Shown: positions 1 through 9,328, counted from the first letter of the stretch. The stretch is 64,000 bases of DNA from Verrucomicrobia bacterium S94 (GCA_004299845.1 CP036201.1:682001-746000); one strand, 5' to 3'. Notes: a model not told the origin generated them from the letters alone. Translations and numbers: made by a program.

Positions 1-1641
1 CCGACCAATGCCACCATGTTGTTCGGTCATATTGAAAAAGACGAACATCTGATTGATCATCTTTCCAGACTGCGGAACCTTCAGGATAAAACCGGCGGTT
101 TTCAGGCCGTGATTCCGCTTCCGTTCCAGGCCAATGGAAAAGCACTGGGTATTAAACATACCGTCAGCGGCGACCGGCAGGTCCGCGTGGCGGCGCTGTC
201 GCGGATTTACTGCGACAACTTCCCGCATGTCCGCATGCTGGTAAACTATATGGACCGCAAACTTCTTGGTGTATTGACACACAGCGGTGTTGACGACATC
301 GGAGGAACGAGTCTGGAAGAACGTATTGCCAAAGAAGGCGGTGCGCCGCAGAGTCAGAAATTCTTTACCGCGAAAGAAATGGAGGAATTTCTGCTGAATC
401 ATGGCCATACCCCGATTCTGACCAACAGTGTGTACGATGAACTGATTGCCGATGAAGGCACCATGAAACATACCGGGAATCGGGCCGACAAACCGGTTGA
501 AGCCGCCCCCGCGATTGCCAATCGTTGGAAACCGATTCTCGACCGTGTCGAGGCGGGAGAGCGGATTAATGCGGAAGAAGCGGCAATTATTTATGATGAA
601 GCACCGTTCCAGGAGCTGGGCCGTGTGGCGGCGAAACGCCGGCAGGATGCGGTGCCGGGCAATATTGCCACTTATGTTTTTGATAAAAATCTGAACACGA
701 CCAATGTCTGTGTGGTGGATTGCAAATTCTGTGCGTTTTATACCAAGCAGGAAAAACCCGATGCCTATGTGAAATCGCCGGAGCAGATTGTGGAGCAGGT
801 GAAAGAGGCCGCCGAGGCGGGTGCCACTCAGATCCTGATTCAGGGCGGTCTGCATCCGGAACTTAAACTGGAATATTATGAACAATGTCTGCGCGGCATC
901 CGAGACAATGTCGATATCTGGATTCACTCGCTTTCGCCGACTGAAATTGAGTTTATGGCGGCGATGGAGCATATTTCGATCAAAGAGTGCCTGCAGCGTC
1001 TGAAAGATGCCGGGCTGCAGTCGTTGCCGGGTGGCGGGGCGGAAATTCTGAACGACGATATCCGTAAACGTATCAGTCCGAAAAAGACGCGCTCCCAGGC
1101 CTGGCTGGATCTGATGGAGGATGCGCATTCGATTGGTCTGAAAACCACGGCCACGATGGTGTACGGTTTCGGTGAGACTACGGAGCAGCGGATTGAGCAT
1201 TTTATGAAAATTCGCGACCTTCAGGATAAAACCGGTGGTTTTACGGCTTTTATTCCGTGGAGTTTTTCTGCGGATCATACGGATCTTGATTGTCCGCGTC
1301 CTCAGAACGGAGTTGATTACCTTCGCCTGATTGCGATGGCACGGATTATTCTGGATAATGTGCCGCATCTGCAGGCGGGCTGGGTGACGGAAGGCCCGGA
1401 TGTTTCGCAGCTGGCGCTTCAGTACGGAGCCGATGATTACGGCGGTGTGCTGATGACAGAAGAAGTGGTCAGTGCCACCGGTGTTGATTATAAGGTCGAC
1501 GAGGATCTTGTTCTGTTCCTGATCCGTGAGGCGGGCTATGTTCCGGCGCAGCGAACCACGCAGTATGAAATGATCAAAATCTACGACGAGGCCTCTGCAG
1601 AACCGACTGAAGCAGAAATGGCTGTCGCCTACGTGGAGTAA
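1..1641 (+). CDS. mqnC: MqnE-MqnC fusion, futalosine-pathway menaquinone synthesis (5' end outside window)
   Basis: The reading frame is open through the left edge, so the N-terminus is missing. The first 150 or so visible residues match the C-terminal part of aminofutalosine synthase MqnE (NATMLFGHIE, LQDKTGGFQAVIPLPF). After a linker of about 20 residues comes a complete MqnC-like radical SAM protein (cyclic dehypoxanthine futalosine synthase). Its CxxxCxxC cluster has codons at 709, 721 and 730 (NVCVVDCKFCAF), followed by ILIQGGLHPEL and GFGETTEQRIEHF. MqnE and MqnC carry out non-consecutive radical steps in the futalosine route to menaquinone. The two enzymes are normally separate genes; here no stop or start separates them. 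Whether the MqnE half keeps its own FeS motif cannot be seen. Confidence 0.88.
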   Translation, partial: PTNATMLFGHIEKDEHLIDHLSRLRNLQDKTGGFQAVIPLPFQANGKALGIKHTVSGDRQVRVAALSRIYCDNFPHVRMLVNYMDRKLLGVLTHSGVDDIGGTSLEERIAKEGGAPQSQKFFTAKEMEEFLLNHGHTPILTNSVYDELIADEGTMKHTGNRADKPVEAAPAIANRWKPILDRVEAGERINAEEAAIIYDEAPFQELGRVAAKRRQDAVPGNIATYVFDKNLNTTNVCVVDCKFCAFYTKQEKPDAYVKSPEQIVEQVKEAAEAGATQILIQGGLHPELKLEYYEQCLRGIRDNVDIWIHSLSPTEIEFMAAMEHISIKECLQRLKDAGLQSLPGGGAEILNDDIRKRISPKKTRSQAWLDLMEDAHSIGLKTTATMVYGFGETTEQRIEHFMKIRDLQDKTGGFTAFIPWSFSADHTDLDCPRPQNGVDYLRLIAMARIILDNVPHLQAGWVTEGPDVSQLALQYGADDYGGVLMTEEVVSATGVDYKVDEDLVLFLIREAGYVPAQRTTQYEMIKIYDEASAEPTEAEMAVAYVE

Positions 1642-1647
1642 AAAGAG

Positions 1648-2013
1648 GTGGCAAAGAATGTGCTCGGCGGGGAGCTGATTCCCTGCAGTGTGGATCCGCT
1701 TACGGGATTTTTCCGCAATGGAAAATGCGATACCCGGGCGGAGGATCAGGGAATGCATACCATCTGTGTTCAGATGACCGATGAATTTCTGGCTTTTTCT
1801 AAATCGGTTGGAAATGATCTGTCAACGCCGATGCCGGAATATGGGTTTCAGGGATGCCGTGAAGGGGATTTCTGGTGCCTCTGTCTTTCCCGCTGGATTC
1901 AGGCGTATGACGCCGGTTATGCCCCGCAAATCCGTCTGGAATCCACTCATGCCTCGGTGCTTGAGTTTCTGGAGCTTGATATCCTCGAAAAGTTTGCTGT
2001 AAAACCGGTTTAA
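1648..2013 (+). CDS. DUF2237 family protein
   Basis: A 121-residue protein with the DUF2237 pattern: NVLGGELIPCS, DPLTGFFRNGKC, CVQMTDEFLAFS, GNDLSTP and GDFWCLCLSRW. The family's biochemical role is not established; conserved cysteines suggest a redox or metal role, which is inference. It begins 6 nt after the fused mqn gene, so the two are probably co-transcribed. The start is uncertain. GTG at 1648 gives the usual family N-terminus but overlaps the AAGAGG ribosome-binding motif (1643-1648). The in-frame GTG at 1660 has better spacing. Confidence 0.8.
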   Translation: MAKNVLGGELIPCSVDPLTGFFRNGKCDTRAEDQGMHTICVQMTDEFLAFSKSVGNDLSTPMPEYGFQGCREGDFWCLCLSRWIQAYDAGYAPQIRLESTHASVLEFLELDILEKFAVKPV

Positions 2014-2146
2014 TACGGTTTACGTATTCCGGCCGACAATCGGCTGCCCGGATGCTGACGGCAGTGGTGTAGTGTTTTTCCAGCTCCTGTGTTAGTTGGC
2101 CGACTTGTTGCTTGTATGGCGGCACGGGAAATCGGGTTAATACACA

Positions 2147-3589
2147 ATGATATCATTTTCAACGGCCATTTTTTTTGATGCGTTTCTACATCTGGAGATC
2201 TACGTTTTAGCCGCTCTGGTGTTGTACTATGTATTGCGCAAACAGGCCGACGGGCTGTTCAGAATTAAATATATGAAAGTCGTATATGTGATTCTGATGG
2301 TTTTTATTGCCCATACTTCTCTCGGAAAATTTTCCTGGTCGCCGTGGCCGTTGACGCTTGTTCTGCTGCTGGCTCTTTCTGTAGCGCTCATTCTGGCTTT
2401 TTTTGAAGTGCAGCCCCGCGAGGCTGCTGTTGCTTCCGGAATTCTGGTGATCATCTGTATGGTTGGTGTAACTTCGGTTTCCACTGTTTATTCGCTTATT
2501 TTTCCAAAGTCGCCCACGTTTTCACAATACATCGGACTGGATTCGCTGTTTAAGGAAATCACGGTCAGAAACAGAAGTGTTGCTGATTTTGATCCGGAGC
2601 AGGAAACGGTGGTTTCTGAAGCATTGCTGGTTCAGCACAATGTATTCGAGTTGCTTGACGTCAGTGTTGAAGATTTAAATGCCATGCTCCGGACCCGTCA
2701 GGAAAAAACAGCTGCGAGTCGGGTTCTGAGGGAGCGGATGGCTGTGGCGATGGCCCGCTCCGGATTTGCAGTGCGGCGTGATCTGTTGAAGGCAATTCTC
2801 TCCGCCGATCCGCAGCAAACCATACTGATGGCTTCATTTTTTGCCGGAGTTCAGCAGGAGCCGGGCGGGGCGGATCTGATGCAGCATGTGCCTGAGCTCT
2901 TGCAGCAAAGTATTGAAAATGTGGATGGTTTTCCGCTGACGGATGATCAGCAACGCCGGTTGCTCGACTATATTGAATGTATTCACACCGAAGGGATTTC
3001 ATCCACCATTCGGCATGCCAGGACGGATGATGGTTTGAGATCGGGGGATGCCGGTTTTTACGGGTCTGTTCTTGCTGCGCTGGTACAGGCGGAATTTGAT
3101 ATTCCGATGGATCGTCTGATTACCGATTCTCTGGCCCGGGCGATGTTGAGTCCCTCGTCGTTAAAGGGGATGGCTTCCAGCCATTGGAAACGGCTCGGAA
3201 AAGATCCTCAACTGGAATGGGAGCTGGCCCTTTCGGAGGCCGAGCCGGAAGCTGATAAAACACATAATGAACCAGCAGAAGTCGTGGTGGAGGAAAACCT
3301 GTATATTCGGGTAACCACTTCGATGGGGGTGGTGATGATTCCGGATGACATCGACAGTTGCGATGCCTGGATTGCCGCCGCCAATCAGCTGAAAATTCGT
3401 GGGTTTGTTTCGCTCGATGACGAAGTTGTAATTCTTAGCACAACGGGAGAAATCGTCCGCAAAGGACAGCAGTGGTATATTGAATTTCAGGATTTCACCT
3501 ATACCTTCGATATCACCCGGATTGAGCGGAACCGGGTTTATATGACCGCCGGTGAGCGAATTGAGAACAGCGTGGCAGTTTTTAACTGA
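2147..3589 (+). CDS. Hypothetical membrane protein with large soluble C-terminal part
   Basis: A 480-residue protein I do not recognise. Residues 1-125 hold about four hydrophobic segments (LEIYVLAALVLYYVL, VVYVILMVFIAH, LTLVLLLALSVALILAFF, SGILVIICMVGVTSV). The remaining 350 residues are soluble, rich in Glu, Arg and Leu in the middle, and end in a beta-rich section (about 385-480). This suggests a membrane-anchored cytoplasmic or periplasmic protein. It converges with the cobW-like gene and overlaps its 3' end by 8 nt. No catalytic motif is evident. Confidence 0.7.
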   Translation: MISFSTAIFFDAFLHLEIYVLAALVLYYVLRKQADGLFRIKYMKVVYVILMVFIAHTSLGKFSWSPWPLTLVLLLALSVALILAFFEVQPREAAVASGILVIICMVGVTSVSTVYSLIFPKSPTFSQYIGLDSLFKEITVRNRSVADFDPEQETVVSEALLVQHNVFELLDVSVEDLNAMLRTRQEKTAASRVLRERMAVAMARSGFAVRRDLLKAILSADPQQTILMASFFAGVQQEPGGADLMQHVPELLQQSIENVDGFPLTDDQQRRLLDYIECIHTEGISSTIRHARTDDGLRSGDAGFYGSVLAALVQAEFDIPMDRLITDSLARAMLSPSSLKGMASSHWKRLGKDPQLEWELALSEAEPEADKTHNEPAEVVVEENLYIRVTTSMGVVMIPDDIDSCDAWIAAANQLKIRGFVSLDDEVVILSTTGEIVRKGQQWYIEFQDFTYTFDITRIERNRVYMTAGERIENSVAVFN

Positions 3590-4469
3590 TTGCTCGCGCA
3601 AGCTCTTCTATTTTTTCCGCAGCGGCGCCTTCGCAGATCCAGGCCAGGCCATAGGTTTTCTGCGGTTGGGCCGGACGGATGGAAAACTCCGCTTTGGAAT
3701 AGTCAAAGTAGACCGGGCCATCCGGAGACCGGAGATACCCTTTCACACGATAGACCGCATCTTCGTTTTCCAGAATCAAGGTTTTGAATGGTTCTGGATC
3801 AGTTGCCGAGGGTAGATCCAGAACGAACGCTGCATAACGCGGATCGCGGCATTTGGCATATTCTCCATGCAGTTCCGCGTGCGAACCTCCGGTTCCGAAA
3901 ATTGAAAAATCGGCTACGGCGCGTTCGCATCGGCACAGCTGGACCCCGGGGTTGATATTGAGCACCTCGGCTTCGGTTTTGATCAGCTGTTCTTCATCAA
4001 AAAGGTCGCATTTGTTGAGCAGTATCAGGTCGGCGGCCTCCACCTGATGAATAATATTCGGCAGTGTATGGATCAGCCGGAGAAAACTGCGCGGTTCCAC
4101 AATGCTGATGATGGAGCTTAGCTCAAAATATGCATCAAGACCGGTTTCTTTGAGCATATCGGCAATGACCCGGGGATCCGCCATGCCGCTGGCTTCAATA
4201 ACGACGCCTTCGGCATCGCTATGCTTTTTATAGATATTCGTCAGCTGTCCGATGAACTCGGTAACCAGACATTTGCAGAATATACTGCCTCCGGGAATAG
4301 AGACCACGTCGGGATTTTCGGCTGAAACAATAGCTCCGTCCACATCAAGAGCGGAGAATTCGTTGACCAGATAAACCCATGGGCGTTCTTTGTTCTGTTC
4401 GACAATCCGCTTAAGCAGGGTTGTTTTTCCGGTGCCGAGAAATCCGGTGATCAGGCAGATGGGAATCAT
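3582..4469 (-). CDS. CobW/HypB-type P-loop GTPase
   Basis: A 295-residue COG0523-type GTPase. Visible motifs are Walker A GFLGTGKTT near the N-terminus, the family metal-binding region as GGSIFCKCL (a CxC variant of the usual CxCC), EASGMADP and the base-recognition motif NKCD. Family members insert metals or help cobalamin enzymes. As the last gene of the minus-strand corrinoid cluster (75 nt after the UroD-family gene), this one could service zinc or cobalt in the methyltransferases; that is inference. I start at the ATG at 4469, which has GGAG 8 nt upstream. An in-frame ATG exists at 4514 but adds residues before the P-loop that the family lacks. Confidence 0.85.
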   Translation of the reverse strand: MIPICLITGFLGTGKTTLLKRIVEQNKERPWVYLVNEFSALDVDGAIVSAENPDVVSIPGGSIFCKCLVTEFIGQLTNIYKKHSDAEGVVIEASGMADPRVIADMLKETGLDAYFELSSIISIVEPRSFLRLIHTLPNIIHQVEAADLILLNKCDLFDEEQLIKTEAEVLNINPGVQLCRCERAVADFSIFGTGGSHAELHGEYAKCRDPRYAAFVLDLPSATDPEPFKTLILENEDAVYRVKGYLRSPDGPVYFDYSKAEFSIRPAQPQKTYGLAWICEGAAAEKIEELARAIS

Positions 4470-4543
4470 GGCATTAACTCCGTTGGAAAGATTCAGCATC
4501 GAACCCCGGAACAAACCGGTTCGCGGTCCGATGCCGGGCGGGG

Positions 4544-5905
4544 CTATTCAGCCGCTTCTTCAATGGCATTCACCAGTGTGGTGATGTCGGGAATAATCGA
4601 AGCAAATTTCGGTTCACCGTTAATGCAGATGGTCGGCAGGTTTTTAACACCCAGTTTGACCATCATACCAATGCCTTCGCGCACCTTGATTTTATGTTCG
4701 TTGATGCAGCACTTTACCGAGGTTTTTTCGGCGGCTTTATTGACGGCTTCCATCATGTACTGACACGGTGCACAGGAGGTGGAATCCAGTGTAATGACAT
4801 CAAGAATAACACCGTCGGTCGTCTGATAGTCGGGAAGTTGTATGTCGTCAAAGGAATCGGCTTCTTTGGCCTGCAGTGTCTTTGCGGTTTCGCGTGCATA
4901 TTCGTCGTGAACCATATCCGCAACCGCCTGGAGATTTTTAACCGGAACGGCGTAAGGCAGGTCGCACCCCGGAGCCAGGATGAATCCCTTGTTTCCGCTT
5001 TTTTCCATGATGTCCAGGACTTCCAGTTTTGCATCTTCTTCGTCTCCCAGCAGGAGGACGGAGGTCAGCTTAATGTTTCCGCCGAATGATTTCCCCTGGG
5101 CTTCACAGAGTTCACGCAGGTGGGCCATATCGATCTGTTCATCCACCGAAATGTTGTCGGCCGTGGTTTGGGTCATAACTTCAAGGTTGCGGGTCACATC
5201 GCCGCAGACAAAGATGGAGGATATGCCGCCGTGCTCACGGATGTGGTCGTACACCGCATTCATAGCCGGAGTTACGAACTGCTCAAAATGGTCCGGAGAA
5301 ATCTGACTGGTCATCGGATCCACCACCGCAATCACGTCGGCTCCGTGATTAAGATAGATGTCTGCTGATTTTTTGCAGACTTCCGCGCAGTAACTGATCA
5401 CCTTGATCACTTCATCCTCTTCGTCGTACATATCGAGGAAAATGTCATTGCCGAGCAGATGGAGGGCCAGAGTGAACGGGCCGCAGATCAGACCGTAGAG
5501 GGCCGTGTCGTCACCGATATCTTTTTTCAGGGTTTTCAGTGCTTCCACAACAATCGGGAAGCGGCCTTTGGTTTCATCGATTTCAGGCAGATCGGCAATG
5601 GTTTTACCCATAGCCAGCGGATGGCTGGTGACTGCCGGCGGAACCTCGTCGGCCCAGTGGAGGTCACAGCCGAGAATTTCCGCTTCAATCTGCAGATCGA
5701 ACATCACCGGAAGTCCGTCCGGCTTATAAAGCGATTTTGCTTTCTTGAGTCCTTCAACCAGCAGATCGGCCGAGGTGAGATATTCGGTTGCCGATTTGCC
5801 GATAAGGAAGCCGCCGTGGCAGCCGACAAACGGCAGCCATGCCGGACGGGGAGTTTCTTTGCCAGCAATTGCGTCTAATAGAATCTGTTTACCTGTCATC
5901 GCCAT
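4544..5905 (-). CDS. UroD-family corrinoid methyltransferase fused to thioredoxin-like domain
   Basis: A 453-residue protein. Residues 1-345 belong to the uroporphyrinogen decarboxylase/MtaA/CmuA superfamily. Its neighbours (corrinoid protein, RACE protein, pterin methyltransferase) point to a cobalamin methyltransferase rather than heme synthesis. Residues 370-453 form a small thioredoxin-like domain with CAPC at 378-381 and the cis-proline region LGVKNLPTICINGEP. UroD-type methyltransferases bind Zn through His/Cys ligands; candidates here are the GGFLIGK-region Cys/His, CGDVT and APGCDLP. The methyl donor is not identifiable. The fused CxxC domain could reduce the zinc or corrinoid site or a substrate disulfide, which is inference. 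It sits 100 nt downstream of the DUF1638 gene. Confidence 0.85.
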   Translation of the reverse strand: MAMTGKQILLDAIAGKETPRPAWLPFVGCHGGFLIGKSATEYLTSADLLVEGLKKAKSLYKPDGLPVMFDLQIEAEILGCDLHWADEVPPAVTSHPLAMGKTIADLPEIDETKGRFPIVVEALKTLKKDIGDDTALYGLICGPFTLALHLLGNDIFLDMYDEEDEVIKVISYCAEVCKKSADIYLNHGADVIAVVDPMTSQISPDHFEQFVTPAMNAVYDHIREHGGISSIFVCGDVTRNLEVMTQTTADNISVDEQIDMAHLRELCEAQGKSFGGNIKLTSVLLLGDEEDAKLEVLDIMEKSGNKGFILAPGCDLPYAVPVKNLQAVADMVHDEYARETAKTLQAKEADSFDDIQLPDYQTTDGVILDVITLDSTSCAPCQYMMEAVNKAAEKTSVKCCINEHKIKVREGIGMMVKLGVKNLPTICINGEPKFASIIPDITTLVNAIEEAAE

Positions 5906-6004
5906 ACTCCTTGTTTAAATGGATGGAACAAGCATAGGGGGAATTTAAATTCCGTATAGGTCTTTACGGATATTGAATACGACAATCTTGCTGATGGAGT
6001 CTGA

Positions 6005-6751
6005 TTAGGTGTCCGGGGCGGCGCGGACGATTGTCTCATTATGGGTTGCAACGATCCGGGAGCCTGGAGAAAGAACAAGAAAATCTTCGGAATCCCATTC
6101 GCCCAGCAGCATGCGTTGAAGGAGGTCAAGGTTTCCGGGCACTTTTTCAAAACGCCAGCCCTTGGAGGCCGCTTCTTCTCTGGCGGTTTGTTCAAAGCTG
6201 TCGTCGGGTTCCACTCCCATTTCAATAAATGTGATTTGGGAATAGTTTTTTTTAGTATCGCACAGCTCCTCCCAGAGAAACTGTGCATTGTCTTCTCCGT
6301 ATTTTTCGACCAGCTGGTCGTAGGTCAGGTCCATGCCGAGCTGGGTCGGGATTGCGATATCTTTCAGGTCGTCAGCAACATAGTCGCGTTCAATCCAGCC
6401 AGTGGTTTTGAAATAGGTGCCGGGGTTTTCATTAAAATATTTCTGATAGCGCTGCCGGCTTCCGAGAAACAGCGTGATGCAGTCATGCGCCCGCGGCAGT
6501 ACGACGGGAATCGTACGGGCTTTGAGGCCGTTGAGGCCGTTATTGCAGAGGCCGTACCCCATAATGACCGCGTCGTAATCCTCCTGCGATGCCTGGTCTA
6601 CAATGGTCTGAATCCGCTTTAGCATTTCCTCGGCGGGAATATCGTGCAGTCCTTTCTGCAGAAACTGCACATCAATATCGTGCGGGGTATTCTGCAGCAG
6701 GAATTCCATTTCCCGGAAAAAAATTTCGCAGCTGATCAGTTTAAACTTCAT
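6005..6751 (-). CDS. DUF1638 family protein
   Basis: A 248-residue protein with the DUF1638 pattern: an N-terminal LISCEIFFREM, DAVIMGYGLCNNGLNGLKA, PRAHDCITLFLGS and a later FIEMGVEP. Genes of this family are commonly found beside corrinoid methyltransferase genes, which fits this setting, but the reaction is unknown. The gene lies between the RACE-type activator (80 nt upstream) and the UroD-thioredoxin gene (100 nt downstream) on the same strand. The conserved Cys and His residues (SCE, LCNNG, RAHDC) suggest metal binding; that is inference. Confidence 0.85.
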   Translation of the reverse strand: MKFKLISCEIFFREMEFLLQNTPHDIDVQFLQKGLHDIPAEEMLKRIQTIVDQASQEDYDAVIMGYGLCNNGLNGLKARTIPVVLPRAHDCITLFLGSRQRYQKYFNENPGTYFKTTGWIERDYVADDLKDIAIPTQLGMDLTYDQLVEKYGEDNAQFLWEELCDTKKNYSQITFIEMGVEPDDSFEQTAREEAASKGWRFEKVPGNLDLLQRMLLGEWDSEDFLVLSPGSRIVATHNETIVRAAPDT

Positions 6752-6831
6752 AGCGGTTTGTCATTCGTCTGGCGGTAAAGAGCCTCAACAGGTGCACAGA
6801 AACGAATGTATTCCGGTTTCTGCACGGTTGA

Positions 6832-8502
6832 TTATACCTGACTTTCGATAGTTGGAAAGTCATCGGTTTCCAGATTGGGAATGGCCAGAGCTTCCTGATA
6901 GTGGTTTACAAAATGGTCGGTTTTGTTGAGGGTAATGACAGTGGGACGATCGATGATGTCGAAGCATTCCGTTGTTACGTTCCTGTCCAAAACGGCAAGA
7001 GTTGCGCCGGCCAGAGAACCGTTTCCGATGATGTCATATTTTGATCTGTCAATATCCGGAAGCAGTCCGATACAGATCGCATTTTCCAGGTTGATATATT
7101 TGGCGAATCCCCCGGCCAGGATAATGCGGTCCACATCGTGTACGGTTTTGCCCAGTTCGACCAGCAGCGACTTGAGTCCGCCATAGATTGCTGCTTTGGC
7201 CTTCAGAATTTCAGCAATATCCCCTTCGGTTATCGTGATGGATTTCCCGGTGGCGGAAAACGGCGGAGAAACCAGGGTGCATGCATGCATCCCGGCTGTT
7301 TTTTCATAGCGATGCTGCTGCTTCAGCATTCCGATGTCAAAACGACCGACCCTATTGATAAGACCGCAGCGGAACCCTTCTGCAATAAAGTCAATGATTG
7401 CGGAGCCGCAGAGTCCTATGGGCTTCGTTTCGCCGATCACGGTGAGTTTAAAATCCAGCTTATCATCAAATTCAATGGTGTCGATGGCACGATTGGCAGC
7501 CCGGGCGCCATGCAGCAGCCCGGCGCCTTCAAATGCCGGACCCGCCGCCGTGGCACAGGCGGTCATTTTGCCGTTCATATAAGCCACCATTTCACCATTG
7601 GTTCCGATGTCGATCAGCAGGGTCAGATCATCGCTTTCCCCGTTTTCGGAGGGGGTCATCATGGTGCGGTGGCGGAAAATATACAGGTCGGATGTAATGT
7701 CGCCGCCGACATATCCTGAAATCGCCGGAATGTCCTCCACCAATGCTTCAGGATGCATATCGATGTCCAGTGCTCCGGCGGTGCTTCTGAAAAAACGGCT
7801 TACAGGTTCGAAAGGAAGTACGCCGATGCTTTCCGGGGATACTCCGAAGAAAATATGCATCATTACCGTATTTCCCGAAAGTACGAGATGATGCAGATCG
7901 GATGTTTCCGTGCCGGTTCTGTCACAGAGCCGGTGGATCAGAGGATTCAGGGTATGTTCAATCACCAGATGCTGGAGTTTTTCCAGTTCGCCGGGTTTTG
8001 AGCAGAGCGAAATACGCGAAACCACATCATCGGCCTTGAGAATCTGCTGGTTGTACTGCGATTCGAGGGCTGCTGTTTTTCCGGATTCGAGATCGATCAG
8101 AGCGGCGGAGACGGTTGTTGTGCCGACATCAACGGCCAGTCCGAACCCCTGCTTAAACCGGGGCGCGAGGGGGTGGGGCGGCAATTCCATGTCATCCGCA
8201 ATACGGGCGCCATCGAATGAAATCACAGCCGTGTCGGGCAGAAAAATTTCGGCATCAGAATCCAGCACATAGGTCATGCACGAAAGGGCTTCACGGCACT
8301 GACCGGCAGTGACGGTGATTTCTGCGTCGAAGATGCGGTAGCGGCCTTCGCCCAGCAGTACTGAGCAACTGGAGCAGGAGCCCTGTCCGCCGCATCTGGC
8401 TTCAATCGACCAGCCCGCCTGGCGGGCGAGCTCCATGACCGTTGCTTCCGGCTGATTTTTAACCTCTACTGTGCGGCCTTCAAAGGTGATGCGTACTGCC
8501 AT
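6832..8502 (-). CDS. 2Fe-2S/ASKHA reductive activator of corrinoid proteins (RACE type)
   Basis: A 556-residue protein with an N-terminal plant-type 2Fe-2S ferredoxin domain (ligands C37, C43, C46 and C75) and an ASKHA ATPase core from about residue 120. The core shows GLAVDVGTTTVSAAL, LLIDIGTNGEMV, AAGPAFEGAG and ILAGGFAKYI. This is the DUF4445/RamA-like family, which uses ATP to return inactive Co(II)-corrinoid to Co(I). Its natural partner is the corrinoid protein encoded directly upstream (8591-9217), although a strong hairpin terminator separates the two. This suggests that the RACE gene is expressed by read-through or its own promoter and is needed in smaller amounts. Confidence 0.92.
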   Translation of the reverse strand: MAVRITFEGRTVEVKNQPEATVMELARQAGWSIEARCGGQGSCSSCSVLLGEGRYRIFDAEITVTAGQCREALSCMTYVLDSDAEIFLPDTAVISFDGARIADDMELPPHPLAPRFKQGFGLAVDVGTTTVSAALIDLESGKTAALESQYNQQILKADDVVSRISLCSKPGELEKLQHLVIEHTLNPLIHRLCDRTGTETSDLHHLVLSGNTVMMHIFFGVSPESIGVLPFEPVSRFFRSTAGALDIDMHPEALVEDIPAISGYVGGDITSDLYIFRHRTMMTPSENGESDDLTLLIDIGTNGEMVAYMNGKMTACATAAGPAFEGAGLLHGARAANRAIDTIEFDDKLDFKLTVIGETKPIGLCGSAIIDFIAEGFRCGLINRVGRFDIGMLKQQHRYEKTAGMHACTLVSPPFSATGKSITITEGDIAEILKAKAAIYGGLKSLLVELGKTVHDVDRIILAGGFAKYINLENAICIGLLPDIDRSKYDIIGNGSLAGATLAVLDRNVTTECFDIIDRPTVITLNKTDHFVNHYQEALAIPNLETDDFPTIESQV

Positions 8503-8537
8503 AAAATATCCTGATCCGGATGCAGCTGTACTGCCCT

Positions 8538-8568
8538 AAAAAAGCCGTCGCGAGGCGACGGCTTTTTT
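8538..8568. terminator. Bidirectional intrinsic terminator after corrinoid-protein gene
   Basis: GCCGTCGC and GCGACGGC pair around a 3-nt GAG loop, with six A before and six T after. It works in both directions but only minus-strand genes flank it: it ends the corrinoid-protein transcript ahead of the RACE gene. Confidence 0.9.
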
Positions 8569-8590
8569 CAGCATACCAGCATGATGGTAA

Positions 8591-9217
8591 TTAGGCGGCA
8601 ATGCCGAGGACTTCCTTGGCGGTCAGCACGCAGGTGTTGGCATCATCGGAATAGCCATCGGCACCGATTTCATCGGCATAATCCTGAGTCACCGGAGCGC
8701 CGCCGATCAGAATTTTGGCTCCGCAGCCTTCAAGACCGGCAACCACTTCCTTCATATAAGGCATGGTGGTGGTAAGCAGAGCGCTGAGCAGGACCAGCTG
8801 GGCACCGTTATCGACGGCTTCTTTGTATTTATCAACATCGCAGTCAACCCCGAGATCCATTACTTCGAAACCTGCACCCTTGAGCATCATGGCGCAGAGG
8901 TTTTTACCGATGTCGTGGAGATCACCCTTAACGGTTCCGATTGCAACTTTTCCGATCGGCTCATGGCCGGCGGCCTCCAGCAGCGGTTCGAGCAGATCGA
9001 GTCCGGCCTGCATGGCCCGGGCGGCAATCAGCATTTCCGGAACATAGGCTTCATTCCGGGAAAAACGATCTCCGATCTCCGCCATGGCCGGAACCATGGA
9101 TTCCATCAGGATCTCTTCCACATCGGTTTTACGTTCAATTTCAGTCTGAACAAGTGCAGCGACATCTTTCCGTTTTCCCTTCAGCACCGCCTCAAAAAGT
9201 TCTTCATTCCTAGCCAT
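8591..9217 (-). CDS. Methyltransferase corrinoid protein (MtbC/MtmC/MtaC type)
   Basis: A 208-residue cobalamin-binding protein. Residues 1-85 form the helical cap domain (RFSRNEAYVPEML) and residues 88-208 the Rossmann-like B12 domain. The lower-ligand motif DxHxxG is at D99-H101-G104 (KGDLHDIGKN), with GGAPVTQDYADEIGADGYSDDA near the end. It shuttles the methyl group between a substrate-specific methyltransferase and a methyl-THF-forming one. It has its own leader (9218-9328) and its own terminator, so it is a monocistronic and probably abundant transcript. Confidence 0.93.
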   Translation of the reverse strand: MARNEELFEAVLKGKRKDVAALVQTEIERKTDVEEILMESMVPAMAEIGDRFSRNEAYVPEMLIAARAMQAGLDLLEPLLEAAGHEPIGKVAIGTVKGDLHDIGKNLCAMMLKGAGFEVMDLGVDCDVDKYKEAVDNGAQLVLLSALLTTTMPYMKEVVAGLEGCGAKILIGGAPVTQDYADEIGADGYSDDANTCVLTAKEVLGIAA

Positions 9218-9309
9218 AGTATCCTTCCCTCGGATTCATTGTTTACATCATTTCGATATTCCCGTTTTACGCTTATCGGACTGGCGGTAATAGAAGATTT
9301 ACGGTGTTA

Positions 9310-9327
9310 AATGGTTCAATATTGCTG
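9310..9327 (-). promoter_or_regulatory. Candidate C1-regulon operator upstream of corrinoid-protein gene
   Basis: AATGGTTCAATATTGCTG, 93-110 nt before the corrinoid-protein start. It is nearly the same as 14578-14595 upstream of the MetF fusion, and its GTTCAATATT core recurs at 15640-15649 between folD and the PocR/AraC regulator. The role is inferred from position and recurrence. Confidence 0.4.
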
Positions 9328-9328
9328 A

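Noticed and set aside
4544-5905. Call as hemE (uroporphyrinogen decarboxylase)
   Set aside because: Superfamily fold matches, but the fused thioredoxin-like domain and corrinoid neighbours point to a methyltransferase.
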